Part shown: piece by piece, positions 1 to 8,242 of the stretch
How the letters are laid out: the number at the start of each line of letters is the position of its first letter
How positions within the stretch are numbered: the first letter of the stretch is position 1
Assembly: GCF_013822795.1 (NCBI RefSeq)
Contig: NZ_PNLB01000018.1
Location: 1 to 64,000, forward strand
Origin: Phenylobacterium sp.
GTDB taxonomy: Bacteria > Pseudomonadota > Alphaproteobacteria > Caulobacterales > Caulobacteraceae
DNA length: 64,000 bases
Reading direction: 5' to 3'
Program-made: the position numbers and the translations under genes
The notes under the pieces: generated by a model
Seen by the model: only the letters and a program-made list of their open reading frames with translations
Told to the model about the DNA's origin: nothing
Databases searched by the model: none

Positions 1-547
1 GTACATCCTGCGGTCCTGGAGCCTGGTGAAGATGGGCACCACCGCCGCGCAGAAGAAGCTGTTCTTCAACCTGCGCAAGGCCAAGAGCCAGATCAGCGCC
101 TTCCAGGACGGGGATCTTCATCCCGACCAGGTCAGCCAGATCGCCACCAAGCTGGGCGTTCTGAACGAGGAAGTGATCTCGATGAACCGCCGGCTGTCCG
201 GTCCGGACGCCTCGCTGAACGCGCCGCTGCGCGCCGACGGCGAGAGCGAATGGCAGGACTGGCTGGAGGACGAGACCTCGGTCAGCCAGGAAACCTATGT
301 CGCCGAAAATCAGGAGCGCACGCAGCGCATGACCCTGATGGAAGCGGCGATGACCGAACTGTCGGACCGCGAACGTCACATCCTGACCGAGCGGCGGCTG
401 AAGGATAACCCGACCACGCTCGAAGAGCTGGCCGCGGAGTACGGCGTCAGCCGTGAACGCGTCCGCCAGATCGAGGTCCGGGCCTTCGAGAAGCTGCAGA
501 AGTCGGTGACCGCCGCAGCCCGCGACAAGAACCTGATCGAAGCCTAA
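1..547 (+). CDS. rpoH: RNA polymerase sigma-32 factor RpoH, 3' part
   Basis: This is the C-terminal 181 residues of the heat-shock sigma factor, which directs RNA polymerase to chaperone and protease promoters. The reading frame is open from base 2, so the start lies upstream of the window. The RpoH box QKKLFFNLR, found in sigma-32 but not in housekeeping sigma factors, is encoded near base 50. Region 4.2 follows near the C-terminus as a helix-turn-helix, with VSRERVRQIEVRAFEKL as the core. The fit to the family is unambiguous and only the N-terminal half is missing. A good intrinsic terminator lies 28 bases after the stop, so the gene ends its transcript. Confidence 0.97.
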   Translation, partial: YILRSWSLVKMGTTAAQKKLFFNLRKAKSQISAFQDGDLHPDQVSQIATKLGVLNEEVISMNRRLSGPDASLNAPLRADGESEWQDWLEDETSVSQETYVAENQERTQRMTLMEAAMTELSDRERHILTERRLKDNPTTLEELAAEYGVSRERVRQIEVRAFEKLQKSVTAAARDKNLIEA

Positions 548-574
548 GGGCGAAGATCTTCGACTGAACGAGAA

Positions 575-606
575 GCGTCGCAATCCCCAGGGTTGCGGCG
601 CTTTTT
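575..606 (+). terminator. Intrinsic terminator of rpoH
   Basis: A nine-base stem (575-583 with 593-601, one G-U pair) encloses a nine-base loop and is followed directly by five T residues at 602-606. It sits 28 bases after the rpoH stop codon. Confidence 0.85.
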
Positions 607-636
607 GCTTTTCGCCTCCCGCGACTGAGCCGCCGC

Positions 637-1737
637 TCAGAGAAATTCGCTCACGAGGGGCACGCGCCGCAGCCCGCGCACGATCGCAAAGCTGAGCACG
701 AGACCAAGGACGCTGACAGCGCCGAACCTGGCCCAGCCGCCGACGGATGTCGCCTCGAGCGCGAACTGCAGTCCGACGACCAGGAAGACGTGGATCAGAT
801 AGACGCCGAAGGCGTCGCGAGCCAATTCCGAGAGCATCGTCGAAGGCTGGTCCAGGAGCGCCCTGGACAGAACCAGCAAGCCAACGCTGAGGCCGATCCC
901 GATGACCGCCTCCTCCGCCAGCCAGGCCCAGGAGGGCATCGGCACAAGCCAAGGCTGGACGAGGCGCAGACAGGCGGCGGCGAGCCCCAGGACCAGCCAG
1001 ACCAGGCCGCGCCCGGTCGGGAAGGTCTGCAGCCAGCCGGACCGGCCAGCGGCCAGCCCTCCCGCGAACAGCAGAAGGTACTGCGGCAGCCGGCCGGCCT
1101 CCACCCGGACCAGCGGCGCCAGATCCGCCCAAAGCCCGACCGGATACCAGATGCGGACGATGGCGCTGGTTGCAGCCAGCGCCGCCGCCGCGGCCAGCAG
1201 CGCCAGGTGGCCGGGAGGCTTTGGAGTCGCCGCAGCGGGACGGCGCCAGACCATGCGGCAGGCTCCGTAGGCCGCGACCATCACGAGCAGCCAGGAGAGG
1301 AACCAGAGATGTCCGACTTGGAAGGCGCCGGCCCCGACATAGTCCCGCAGCATGTAGGTGACGAAGGCGTCGCGCCGCGGCCCCGTGGCGTAGCTGATGG
1401 GTCCGAAGACCAGCACAGACAGGAACACCAGCGGCGTCCCTAGCCGGAAGACCCGCGCGCAGACCGCCTTGAACGCCCCGAGGCGATCGACCGCGAGGGG
1501 CAGGAAGAGACCCGAAATCAGGAAGAACAGCCCCATGAAGAAGGCGCCGTTGATCTCGAAGAACGCGCCGAGCGGTAGGCCTGCGGCGGCGCTCCGCAAC
1601 GGCCAGTCCTCAGGCGGGCCATAGGGCTGCCCGGCATGGTGCACGACGACGAGCGCGACCAGCAGCAGCTTCAGCTGGTCCAGATAGGCCAGCCGTGAGG
1701 CGGCGCCGGTGGGGAGGTCTTGCGGGGAGCGGGACAT
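637..1737 (-). CDS. Acyltransferase family 3 membrane protein
   Basis: An integral membrane protein of about 366 residues with roughly ten hydrophobic segments, matching the acyltransferase-3 family (OafA/NodX type) that O-acetylates or acylates sugars and envelope glycans. The N-terminal signature is visible as RLAYLDQLKLLLVALVVVHH: a basic and aromatic lead-in, the first membrane helix, and the conserved His pair near residue 34. The ATG at 1737 is preferred over a TTG at 1770 because the family's N-terminus begins here. The TTG lies inside a palindrome that looks like an operator. The acceptor cannot be told from sequence. It is divergent from a Crp/Fnr regulator that may control it. Confidence 0.8.
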   Translation of the reverse strand: MSRSPQDLPTGAASRLAYLDQLKLLLVALVVVHHAGQPYGPPEDWPLRSAAAGLPLGAFFEINGAFFMGLFFLISGLFLPLAVDRLGAFKAVCARVFRLGTPLVFLSVLVFGPISYATGPRRDAFVTYMLRDYVGAGAFQVGHLWFLSWLLVMVAAYGACRMVWRRPAAATPKPPGHLALLAAAAALAATSAIVRIWYPVGLWADLAPLVRVEAGRLPQYLLLFAGGLAAGRSGWLQTFPTGRGLVWLVLGLAAACLRLVQPWLVPMPSWAWLAEEAVIGIGLSVGLLVLSRALLDQPSTMLSELARDAFGVYLIHVFLVVGLQFALEATSVGGWARFGAVSVLGLVLSFAIVRGLRRVPLVSEFL

Positions 1738-1766
1738 CAGCTGACGATACCCGCCGGCGGCGGCCG

Positions 1767-1792
1767 CCAACTGTCAGGCCCTTGACAGTTGG
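1767..1792. promoter_or_regulatory. Perfect Crp/Fnr-type palindrome in divergent promoter region
   Basis: Two perfect ten-base arms, CCAACTGTCA (1767-1776) and TGACAGTTGG (1783-1792), are separated by six bases. The core TGTCA-N6-TGACA has the geometry of Crp-family sites (E. coli Crp uses TGTGA-N6-TCACA). It lies 25 bases before the start of a Crp/Fnr-family gene and 30 bases before the divergent acyltransferase, so autoregulation and control of the neighbour are likely. Binding is inferred, not shown. Confidence 0.65.
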
Positions 1793-1816
1793 TCCTGGCA
1801 ATCCGCACCACGGAGC

Positions 1817-2524
1817 ATGCCCCCCGTTCTGGCGCCCCGCGAAGTTCTGCAGCTGAACCCCTGGTTTCGCAGCTTGCCGCCCGCGCTCGCCGACGGACTG
1901 ATCGCGGAAGGCGCCGTCCTGCGGCTGCGGGACAAGCTGATCTTCGCCCAGGGCGACCCGCCGAACGGCCTGTTCGCGCTGCTGGCCGGCGAGGTCCACG
2001 TCAGACACGCCAGCGAGGACGGCGGCGCCTCGGTTCTCGAGATCGTGCGCCCGGGCGGCTGGTTCGGCGACACCGGGATGCTGGACCATGAGCCGCGCTC
2101 GTCCGACGCCCTGGCGGTGGGCCGAGCGATGCTGCTGCAGGTCTCGCGCCCGGGGTTCGACAAGCTGACGGCCGACAGGGAGCACTTTGCCTGCTTCACC
2201 CGCCGGATCTGCTCGCAGTATCGGCAGGCCCTGACCTACATCGTCAGCACCTCGCGCCTGCCGCTCAAGGTCCGGCTCGCCAAGCGCCTGGCGAACCTTG
2301 CCGAGGGGCATGGGGTGAAGACCAGCGCCGGCGTGCGCATCGATCTGCGGCTCTCCCAGGAGGCGCTGGCCGAAATGCTCGGCGTGTCCCGACAGAGCCT
2401 GAATCCGGTTCTCCGCCAGCTGCAGGCGGAGGGTTTCATCTCCCTCGGCTACGCGACCATCGTCGTCTGCGACGTCGCCAAGGTCGCGGCCCTGGCGGAG
2501 TCCGCCGTCCTGGAACTCAAGTAG
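1817..2524 (+). CDS. Crp/Fnr family transcriptional regulator
   Basis: A 235-residue two-domain regulator. Residues about 20-125 form a cyclic-nucleotide-binding-type beta roll with the phosphate-cassette-like stretch GWFGDTGMLDHEPRSS (81-96). Residues about 179-203 are the Crp winged helix-turn-helix (LSQEALAEMLGVSRQSLNPVL). The Glu that contacts the ribose of cAMP in E. coli Crp is Asp here while the Arg-Ser pair is kept, so a cyclic nucleotide ligand is possible but unproven. There are no N-terminal Cys clusters, so it is not an Fnr-type iron-sulfur sensor. A perfect Crp-like palindrome sits just upstream. Confidence 0.9.
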   Translation: MPPVLAPREVLQLNPWFRSLPPALADGLIAEGAVLRLRDKLIFAQGDPPNGLFALLAGEVHVRHASEDGGASVLEIVRPGGWFGDTGMLDHEPRSSDALAVGRAMLLQVSRPGFDKLTADREHFACFTRRICSQYRQALTYIVSTSRLPLKVRLAKRLANLAEGHGVKTSAGVRIDLRLSQEALAEMLGVSRQSLNPVLRQLQAEGFISLGYATIVVCDVAKVAALAESAVLELK

Positions 2525-2634
2525 CCGCGGCGCCCAACCTCCGCTGCAACCGGGATCGGCAGGCGTGCAGAAAATCTGCCGCCAGAAGCGGCAGCCCCCA
2601 AATATGCTGAAAGCGTCAAAAAGTGGGGGTGAAT

Positions 2635-2660
2635 AATTGCGCGACATGGATTGAGCAATT
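2635..2660. repeat. Inverted repeat upstream of the TonB receptor
   Basis: AATTGC at 2635-2640 is mirrored by GCAATT at 2655-2660, fourteen bases apart, in the 236-base gap between the Crp/Fnr gene and the receptor start. A second pair, CCCCCA (2595-2600) and TGGGGG (2624-2629), lies just upstream and may be a weak terminator of the regulator. Either could be a regulatory site, but the arms are short. Confidence 0.3.
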
Positions 2661-2760
2661 CTGGCGCATTTCCAAGAGATACTGACTAACCCCCAACAAT
2701 CTTGACCGTGACTATCCCCGCAGCGCCGCAGCATTCCGCGTCGCTTCTATGGGGATAGGA

Positions 2761-5064
2761 ATGAACACCGTAAAACTTGGTACAACTCTGCGCGGCCTTT
2801 TGCTGGCTAGCGCCCTTGCAGCGCCCGCGTCGGGCGCGATGGCTCAGCAGATCGACGAGGTCGTGGTCACCGGCCGGCGGGTCTCGGAAGCCGCCGTGGC
2901 GATCGGCACCGACGAGCCGACGGCCACCGTCTCGATCACCCGCGACGCTTTGCTGTCGGCGCCGGCCGGGATCACCGGGCTGAAGATGCTGGAGAGCCTG
3001 CCCGGCTTCAACGTCCAGTCCAACGACCCGCTGGGCATGTACGAGTTCGGCAACTCGGTCAGCGTGCGGGCCTTCTCGTTCACCCAGATCGGCTTCCTGC
3101 TGGACGACGTCCCGATGGGCCGCTCCGACCAGTTCGGCGGCTCGCCGATCTATCGCTATGTCGACAACGAGAACCTGGCGCGGGTGCAGGCCTCGTCCGG
3201 GGCCGGCGACGTCAGCCTACCGAGCTACGCCTCGCTGGGCACCATCGTCAGCTACTACACCACAGCGCCGGCCGAGACGTTCGGCGGCTCGGCCAGCCTG
3301 ACTTTCGGTTCAGACTCGCTGTTCCGCAACTTCCTGCGCGTCGACACCGGAGAACATGACGGTTGGTCGGCCTACATCGCCCGCTCGGACATCCAGTCGA
3401 ACCTGTGGCGCGGCGAAGGCGACATCAACCGCGAGCACATCGAGGGCAAGATCCGCTACCAGTTCGACGGCGGGGCGGAGATCACTTTCCAGGGCGTCTA
3501 CAACGACTATTTCGACTACGACTCCCCGGCCATCACCAAGGCGCAGTACGAAGGGCCGCCGGACCAGTTCGGACGGCGCGGGCGCTTCTTCCCTTACCTG
3601 CATTACGTGCCGGTGCTGCCGGTCACCTCGCCCGGGATCACCTACTCGAACACCGCCTACAACCAGTACTACAAGCAGGCGATCAACTCGCGGACCGACT
3701 ACCTCTGGGCGCTGACCGCCAAGACGCCGCTGGGCGAGAACGTCAACCTGTCGGCCACCGCCTACTACGAGGACAAGCAGGGTTACGGCGTTTCGCCCGA
3801 GGCCTATGCGACCTCGTTGACCAGCTACAACGCCCAGCGGCTGATCCTGAGCGGGCTGACCGCGCCGCGTGGCCTGCAGTACGGGCTCTCGACCATCAAC
3901 GGCGAGCGCAAGGGCGTCAGCGTCAATGGCGAGTGGCGTGTGGCCAACCACAGCCTGCAGACCGGCCTGTGGTACGAGGACGACGACTATCACCGCACCC
4001 AGGCCCGCTATAACCACGAGGGCGGCAATCCCGACGGCGCGCCGCTACTGAACGAGCCGGTGCACCTGCAGCGCAACTACGTCTCCACGCGGCAGAGCAC
4101 GCAGTTCTTCCTGAAGGACGTCATCAGCCTGCTGGACGACCGGCTGAAGCTGGACGTCGGCTTCAAGGGGCTGTGGGTCGACTACGAGATCACCGGCTAC
4201 CGTAACCCCGGCGACTACATCGCCCGGCGCCAACCGACGCTGACCGCCAAGTGGGAGGACAGTTTCCTGCCGCAGGTGGGGGCGGTCTACAACCTGACCG
4301 ACCGCGAGCAGGTCTTCGCGTCCTACTCCGAGAACATGGCCCTGCCGCGCGGGGCCGACGACGTGTTCTCGGCCGCCAGCCCGACCGTGCCGGCGCCCGA
4401 TCCGGAGACCGCCAAGAACTGGGAGCTGGGGATCCGGACCAACCGGCCGACCTTCAACGCCTCGCTGGTCGCCTATCAGACCAGCTTCGCCAACCGACTG
4501 CAGTCGTTCGCCTCGGTGGTGCCCGGCTCGACGACGACCGAGACCTTCTTCCAGAACGTCGGCGAGGTGGACGCCTACGGGGCTGAGTTCTCCGGCCAGT
4601 GGAAGCCGGAACTGCTGGGCGGGCGGATCTACTTCAACACTAACCTGTCCTATAACCACGCGGAATTTCAGGACAATTACACGACGGTCGTGAGCGGGGC
4701 CCCGACCACCGTGGCGATCGCCGGCAAGATCGTCCCCGACTTCCCCGAGTGGGTGTTCCAGGGCGGGGTGACCTTCGAGCCGACAGACTGGGCGCTGTTC
4801 AATCTCTCGGCCCGGCACATCTCGTCGCGCTACACCAACTTCATCAACACCGAGTCGGTCGACGGCTACACGGTGTGGAACGCCTATCTGGACATCGGCG
4901 AACTGGGCACGGGGCCGCTGAGCCACCTGAAGTTCCGGCTCAATGTCGATAACATCTTCGACGAGGACTATCTGGGCACGATCACGCCCACGACGACCGG
5001 GCTGGCCACCTTCCGCCCCGGCCCGCCGCGCTCGGTGCAACTGACCCTGACGGCCGAGTTTTAA
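2761..5064 (+). CDS. TonB-dependent outer membrane receptor
   Basis: A 767-residue outer membrane active transporter. Residues 1-28 are a signal peptide with an Ala-rich core ending at AMA-QQ. The TonB box follows at once as IDEVVVTGRR. The next 130 residues look like a plug domain, and the rest is a Tyr- and aromatic-rich beta barrel ending in a terminal strand with a C-terminal Phe (VQLTLTAEF), as outer membrane assembly requires. The ATG at 2761 is chosen because GGGGAT lies five bases upstream; an ATG at 2749 would add four residues. The substrate is unknown: no uptake or siderophore genes are adjacent, and the upstream neighbour is a Crp/Fnr regulator. Confidence 0.93.
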   Translation: MNTVKLGTTLRGLLLASALAAPASGAMAQQIDEVVVTGRRVSEAAVAIGTDEPTATVSITRDALLSAPAGITGLKMLESLPGFNVQSNDPLGMYEFGNSVSVRAFSFTQIGFLLDDVPMGRSDQFGGSPIYRYVDNENLARVQASSGAGDVSLPSYASLGTIVSYYTTAPAETFGGSASLTFGSDSLFRNFLRVDTGEHDGWSAYIARSDIQSNLWRGEGDINREHIEGKIRYQFDGGAEITFQGVYNDYFDYDSPAITKAQYEGPPDQFGRRGRFFPYLHYVPVLPVTSPGITYSNTAYNQYYKQAINSRTDYLWALTAKTPLGENVNLSATAYYEDKQGYGVSPEAYATSLTSYNAQRLILSGLTAPRGLQYGLSTINGERKGVSVNGEWRVANHSLQTGLWYEDDDYHRTQARYNHEGGNPDGAPLLNEPVHLQRNYVSTRQSTQFFLKDVISLLDDRLKLDVGFKGLWVDYEITGYRNPGDYIARRQPTLTAKWEDSFLPQVGAVYNLTDREQVFASYSENMALPRGADDVFSAASPTVPAPDPETAKNWELGIRTNRPTFNASLVAYQTSFANRLQSFASVVPGSTTTETFFQNVGEVDAYGAEFSGQWKPELLGGRIYFNTNLSYNHAEFQDNYTTVVSGAPTTVAIAGKIVPDFPEWVFQGGVTFEPTDWALFNLSARHISSRYTNFINTESVDGYTVWNAYLDIGELGTGPLSHLKFRLNVDNIFDEDYLGTITPTTTGLATFRPGPPRSVQLTLTAEF

Positions 5065-5070
5065 GCAACC

Positions 5071-5102
5071 GCGGGCGGTCCTCGGGGCCGCCCGCAACTT
5101 TT
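5071..5102 (+). terminator. Intrinsic terminator after the TonB receptor
   Basis: A perfect eight-base GC stem (GCGGGCGG at 5071-5078, CCGCCCGC at 5088-5095) is followed by AAC and four T residues. It lies seven bases after the receptor stop. Confidence 0.75.
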
Positions 5103-5143
5103 GGGACTAGGCGGGGCGGGCGCAAATCACGTCTAAGCCTCGA

Positions 5144-5884
5144 ATGCTACGACCGCGCCTGCGAAAGCAGTATTTCGACGCCGTGTCGCCCGACGGGCGA
5201 TGGCGGATCGCCTATCGGGCCCATCTCTCAGTGATGGGCCTGGCCGTCGCCTACGAGGAGTTGAATGGCAACGGCCTGTCGAAGCCGTGGTGGCGGATCG
5301 TCGCCGGAAGCGCGGCAGGTCCCGCGCGGTTCGGGAGCGGCGCGGCCCGGGCGGAGTGGATCAGCCGGTCGCCCCCCGCCCCGCGGGTCTTCGAGACGGA
5401 TGCATTCGTCTGGCGGCTCACCGGCCTGGGCGGGGACTTCGCCACAGACCAGGACGGCCCCTGGGAGACGTACTCGGAAGAGCTTCAGCTGAAGGTCGGG
5501 CCATGGGCGCTGGGCCTCAACAAACTGTCGTGGGGTCGGGTCGCGACGGACGATCTGTTCGTGACCTGGATCGTCGGAGACGGGCCGCGCCCGGTTCGGT
5601 TCGCGGTGATGGGCGGGCAGGCGTTTTCCGACAGCGTGACGTTCGACGGCGAGCGGCTGACGACGCCGGCGGGCGAACTTCGCCTGGGGGACGTCCTGCA
5701 CGTCGTCAGCCATGGCGACGTGCGCGCCGACAGGGCGCCGCTGATCCGGGCGGTGTCGCGGCTAGCGTTCGGCGCGGGCGCAATTCGACAGGACAAAGCC
5801 AGCCGCCGCTGCGATGTTTCCCTGACGGGCAAGCCGAAGCGATCGGCCGTAGCGATCGCCGAGGTGGTGGTCTTCGAGCCCTAG
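5144..5884 (+). CDS. Hypothetical protein
   Basis: A 246-residue protein that I do not recognise. It has no signal peptide or membrane helix and is rich in Trp, Gly and short alternating hydrophobic stretches, which suggests a beta-rich soluble fold. It opens with a basic stretch and a VSPDGRWRIAY segment, reminiscent of lipocalin-like or hydratase-like proteins, but this resemblance is too weak for a call. Coding character matches its neighbours. Its stop overlaps the stop of the convergent membrane protein through the shared bases CTAG, so both genes use complementary halves of one palindrome. Confidence 0.6.
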   Translation: MLRPRLRKQYFDAVSPDGRWRIAYRAHLSVMGLAVAYEELNGNGLSKPWWRIVAGSAAGPARFGSGAARAEWISRSPPAPRVFETDAFVWRLTGLGGDFATDQDGPWETYSEELQLKVGPWALGLNKLSWGRVATDDLFVTWIVGDGPRPVRFAVMGGQAFSDSVTFDGERLTTPAGELRLGDVLHVVSHGDVRADRAPLIRAVSRLAFGAGAIRQDKASRRCDVSLTGKPKRSAVAIAEVVVFEP

Positions 5885-7320
5885 CGGTCCTCGGCCGACG
5901 CCGGGGTCAGCCGCGCGAGCGGCGCGTCCAGGTCGGGGAAGTCCGCGCCCATCGCAAAGCCGGCGCCGAGCGCCGCAAGAAGCACCACCAACCACTCCAT
6001 GGGCGCCAGCGGAGCGAGCGCCGGCAGGGGCGGCGAGGCCATGAGGCCGACGACGGCGGCGGCAGCCAGTTGGCCCAGCGCGAGCCACTGGTACATCGAC
6101 AGCCCCCGCCAGCGGCGCACGGTCGCTTCGCCTCGGAAGCCTTCCTCGGCGAAGCGGCTGAGGCCGGCGATCGCCAGATAGGCTGCGAGCAGGGCCGAGG
6201 CGTCCTGTTGGGCGAGATAGAGCCGGACGAGCAGCACGGCCGCGAACAGGTTGGCGTAGATCGAGAACACTGGCGTCGGATAGAGCGGCTGATCGCGCAA
6301 GCCGGCCAGCGCCACCGCGCGACTCTCGGCGCGACGGTAACAGATGCCGTTTCCGCAGGGGACAAGGCGGCCGTGGCAACAGCCCTGGACGAGACAGCGA
6401 AGCCGCCCGACCGCCTGGGTCCAGGTCGCCGCCAGGGCGACGCAGGCGCCGAGCATGAGAACCGGAACGCCCCAGATGCGACTCGCGGCGAACACGCCGA
6501 ACACACCGCCCAGGAACGCCCCGAAGTAGCCGAATGGGCGCGCCAGGCGGCCGGTCGATTCTAGCAGCTTGCCCCACACGCCGCCGCCCAGAACCGTGGC
6601 CGCCACGATCAAGGCCGCCATCGCCGCGCTGGGGCCGGGCGCGGCGAGCTCGAAGACGAGCGTGCCGCCGGCGGCCGCGAGCGCGGCGTAGATCGCGTAG
6701 TTGATGATCCGCAGTGGGCCGAGGCGGACCGCGGTCCAGCTGTTGGCGATACGGGTGGCCGACCGGACGGCCAAGCCATGCAGCCACGACGCCGCACACC
6801 CGAAGGCGGCGAGGACCGCCAGCGGAACCGTCGCCACCACGCCGGTGGCGGCGACGCGAAGACGCGGCCGTGACGGGTCGGGCCAGGACAGTCGCGCTCG
6901 GCGCGGCCGCTGGGGACGTGATCGGCTCTCGTAGCCCATCACCAGGGCCGCCGTCGCGGCCGCGGTGACCGGTGTCACGATCCAGACGCCCGGAGCGCTG
7001 CCCGCGCAGACGGCCGCGCCGAGCACGGCGAGGACGAAGCCCACGTAGATCGGGTCATCCAGAAGCTGATAGGGGCCCGTCACCACGGCGTGCTGCGGTG
7101 CGTCGGCGTTTAGCGGCAGCTTGCCGGTCCGGGCCATGAACACGGCGACGGCGCTCGCCCACAATGCGGCGCCGGCAAGCAGCAGCGCCACGCCCAGCGC
7201 CTGGGGCGGAAGCGGGAGTTCACGGCCAAGCGGCGTCGCCCAGGCCCAAGCCGCCAGGGCTACGGGCAAGACAAGGGTGAATGCGGCCGCGTAGGCCAAG
7301 TTTTCGAGACGCCTGCTCAC
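5881..7320 (-). CDS. Fusion of isoprenylcysteine-methyltransferase-like and Lgt-like membrane domains
   Basis: A 479-residue polytopic membrane protein (GTG start) in two parts. Residues 1-135 resemble the ICMT/PEMT methyltransferase family, with GPYQLLDDPIYVGF at 82-95 in the position of that family's GPYxxxRHPxYxG motif. Residues about 200-470 resemble prolipoprotein diacylglyceryl transferase: GRLRCLVQGCCHGR (305-318) matches the GCCxGRP variant of the Lgt signature, LYPTPVFSIY (346-355) matches the Lgt PSQLYE segment, and SRFAEEGFRGEA (388-399) matches RFxxExxR. Both halves normally act on lipid or lipidated substrates in the inner membrane. True Lgt is essential and single-domain, so this is probably a paralogue with another substrate. 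The methyltransferase His of RHP is replaced by Asp. Confidence 0.7.
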   Translation of the reverse strand: MSRRLENLAYAAAFTLVLPVALAAWAWATPLGRELPLPPQALGVALLLAGAALWASAVAVFMARTGKLPLNADAPQHAVVTGPYQLLDDPIYVGFVLAVLGAAVCAGSAPGVWIVTPVTAAATAALVMGYESRSRPQRPRRARLSWPDPSRPRLRVAATGVVATVPLAVLAAFGCAASWLHGLAVRSATRIANSWTAVRLGPLRIINYAIYAALAAAGGTLVFELAAPGPSAAMAALIVAATVLGGGVWGKLLESTGRLARPFGYFGAFLGGVFGVFAASRIWGVPVLMLGACVALAATWTQAVGRLRCLVQGCCHGRLVPCGNGICYRRAESRAVALAGLRDQPLYPTPVFSIYANLFAAVLLVRLYLAQQDASALLAAYLAIAGLSRFAEEGFRGEATVRRWRGLSMYQWLALGQLAAAAVVGLMASPPLPALAPLAPMEWLVVLLAALGAGFAMGADFPDLDAPLARLTPASAEDR

Positions 7321-7332
7321 AACCTGCGCGCC

Positions 7333-8148
7333 TTAAGCCGCGCGCTCCTTACCCGGCTCGTCCTTGGGCAAGAAGGCCAGCAGGTTGACGGCCTTGCGGG
7401 CGAGGTCTTCGGGGATCAGCGCGCCGGCCTGGGCGGCGACGGCCAGTTCGCGCTGGAACTCGACGGTGGCGGCGGCCAGCGGGGCGTTCTTGGTCACCGC
7501 GGCGGCGCGTTGCAGCTCCACCATCTGGGCCAGCAGCGCGCGCATCGCCTGGCTGGGGTCGCTGGCGATCGCGGGGATGGCCGAACGCACGATCTTGAGC
7601 GCCTGGGTGATGCGCTGCGCTTCCGGCGTCGCGGTGGCGTCCGAACGGCGCTTCAGCGGGCCGCTGTAGTCGCCGGAGTTGAAGCGGCGGCGATCGGGGC
7701 CGACGTACTCCACCGCCTCGACCCAGTCGCGCGGATGCAGGGTCACCGCCTCGAGGCGGCGAAGCAGGTCCTTGGTCGTGTAGGGCTTGCGCAGGAACTC
7801 GTGCACGCCGGCGTCGCGCGCCGACAGGATCGCAGCCGCCGTCGCCGTCGCCGTGACCATGATGATCGGGGCCATCCGGCAGACCGCGTCGGAACGCCGG
7901 AGCTGGCGGGAGAACTGAACCCCGTCGACCTCGGTCCCGGCCAGCTCCACGAAGATCAGCTGCGGATTGACCTGGCGGGCGGCCTCCAAACCCTTGCGGG
8001 TGGTCGGCGCATGCCAGAGTTGTACATTGGCGATGTTGCGCATCAGGTCGGCGAGCAACCGTGCGCTGGCCGGCGCCGGGTCCACGATCAACACCCGCTG
8101 CATCAGCGGCGTCATCCGTTGAATCTGTTTCAGGTTCTCGGTGAACAC
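7333..8148 (-). CDS. Receiver-domain protein with Glu at the phospho-acceptor site
   Basis: A 271-residue protein with a CheY-like receiver at residues about 17-135 and no recognisable DNA-binding domain. The fold markers are kept: Thr99 in MVTA and Lys121 in LRKPY. The phospho-acceptor position is Glu68 (LIFVELAGTEVDG) instead of Asp, and the acidic pair after strand 1 is Asp-Pro (LIVDPAP). Glu often mimics phospho-Asp, so the domain is probably locked or signal-independent. Two short motifs follow, YVGPDRRR (148-155) and YSGPLKRR (161-168), then a helical C-terminal half. The start is GTG at 8148; an ATG at 8115 is possible. It ends 12 bases before the methyltransferase-Lgt gene and may be cotranscribed with it. 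Confidence 0.82.
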   Translation of the reverse strand: MFTENLKQIQRMTPLMQRVLIVDPAPASARLLADLMRNIANVQLWHAPTTRKGLEAARQVNPQLIFVELAGTEVDGVQFSRQLRRSDAVCRMAPIIMVTATATAAAILSARDAGVHEFLRKPYTTKDLLRRLEAVTLHPRDWVEAVEYVGPDRRRFNSGDYSGPLKRRSDATATPEAQRITQALKIVRSAIPAIASDPSQAMRALLAQMVELQRAAAVTKNAPLAAATVEFQRELAVAAQAGALIPEDLARKAVNLLAFLPKDEPGKERAA

Positions 8149-8162
8149 GGGCGGCGCTCGGA

Positions 8163-8182
8163 CTCCTGGATCGCACCAGGAG
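8163..8182. repeat. Hairpin upstream of the receiver gene
   Basis: CTCCTGG (8163-8169) and CCAGGAG (8176-8182) form a perfect seven-base stem with a six-base loop, in the 94-base gap between purA and the receiver gene. On the minus strand it includes an AGGAG, 14 bases from the GTG start, which is too far for a normal ribosome site. It could be a terminator-like stem or an operator. Confidence 0.35.
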
Positions 8183-8242
8183 AGTGAACCAGCGTCCTTA
8201 AGAACGCCTTACGCCGCCCGTCTCTGAACCGTCTTGGGCCGA

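Noticed and set aside
3310..4017. Minus-strand open frame inside the TonB receptor
   Set aside because: A frame shadow in high-GC DNA: Val- and Arg-rich composition, no domain, fully inside a well-supported gene.
5144..5884. Assignment of the hypothetical protein to the CrtC/AttH hydratase-like family
   Set aside because: Only a short VSPDGRWRIAY-like resemblance; no family motif could be followed through the chain.
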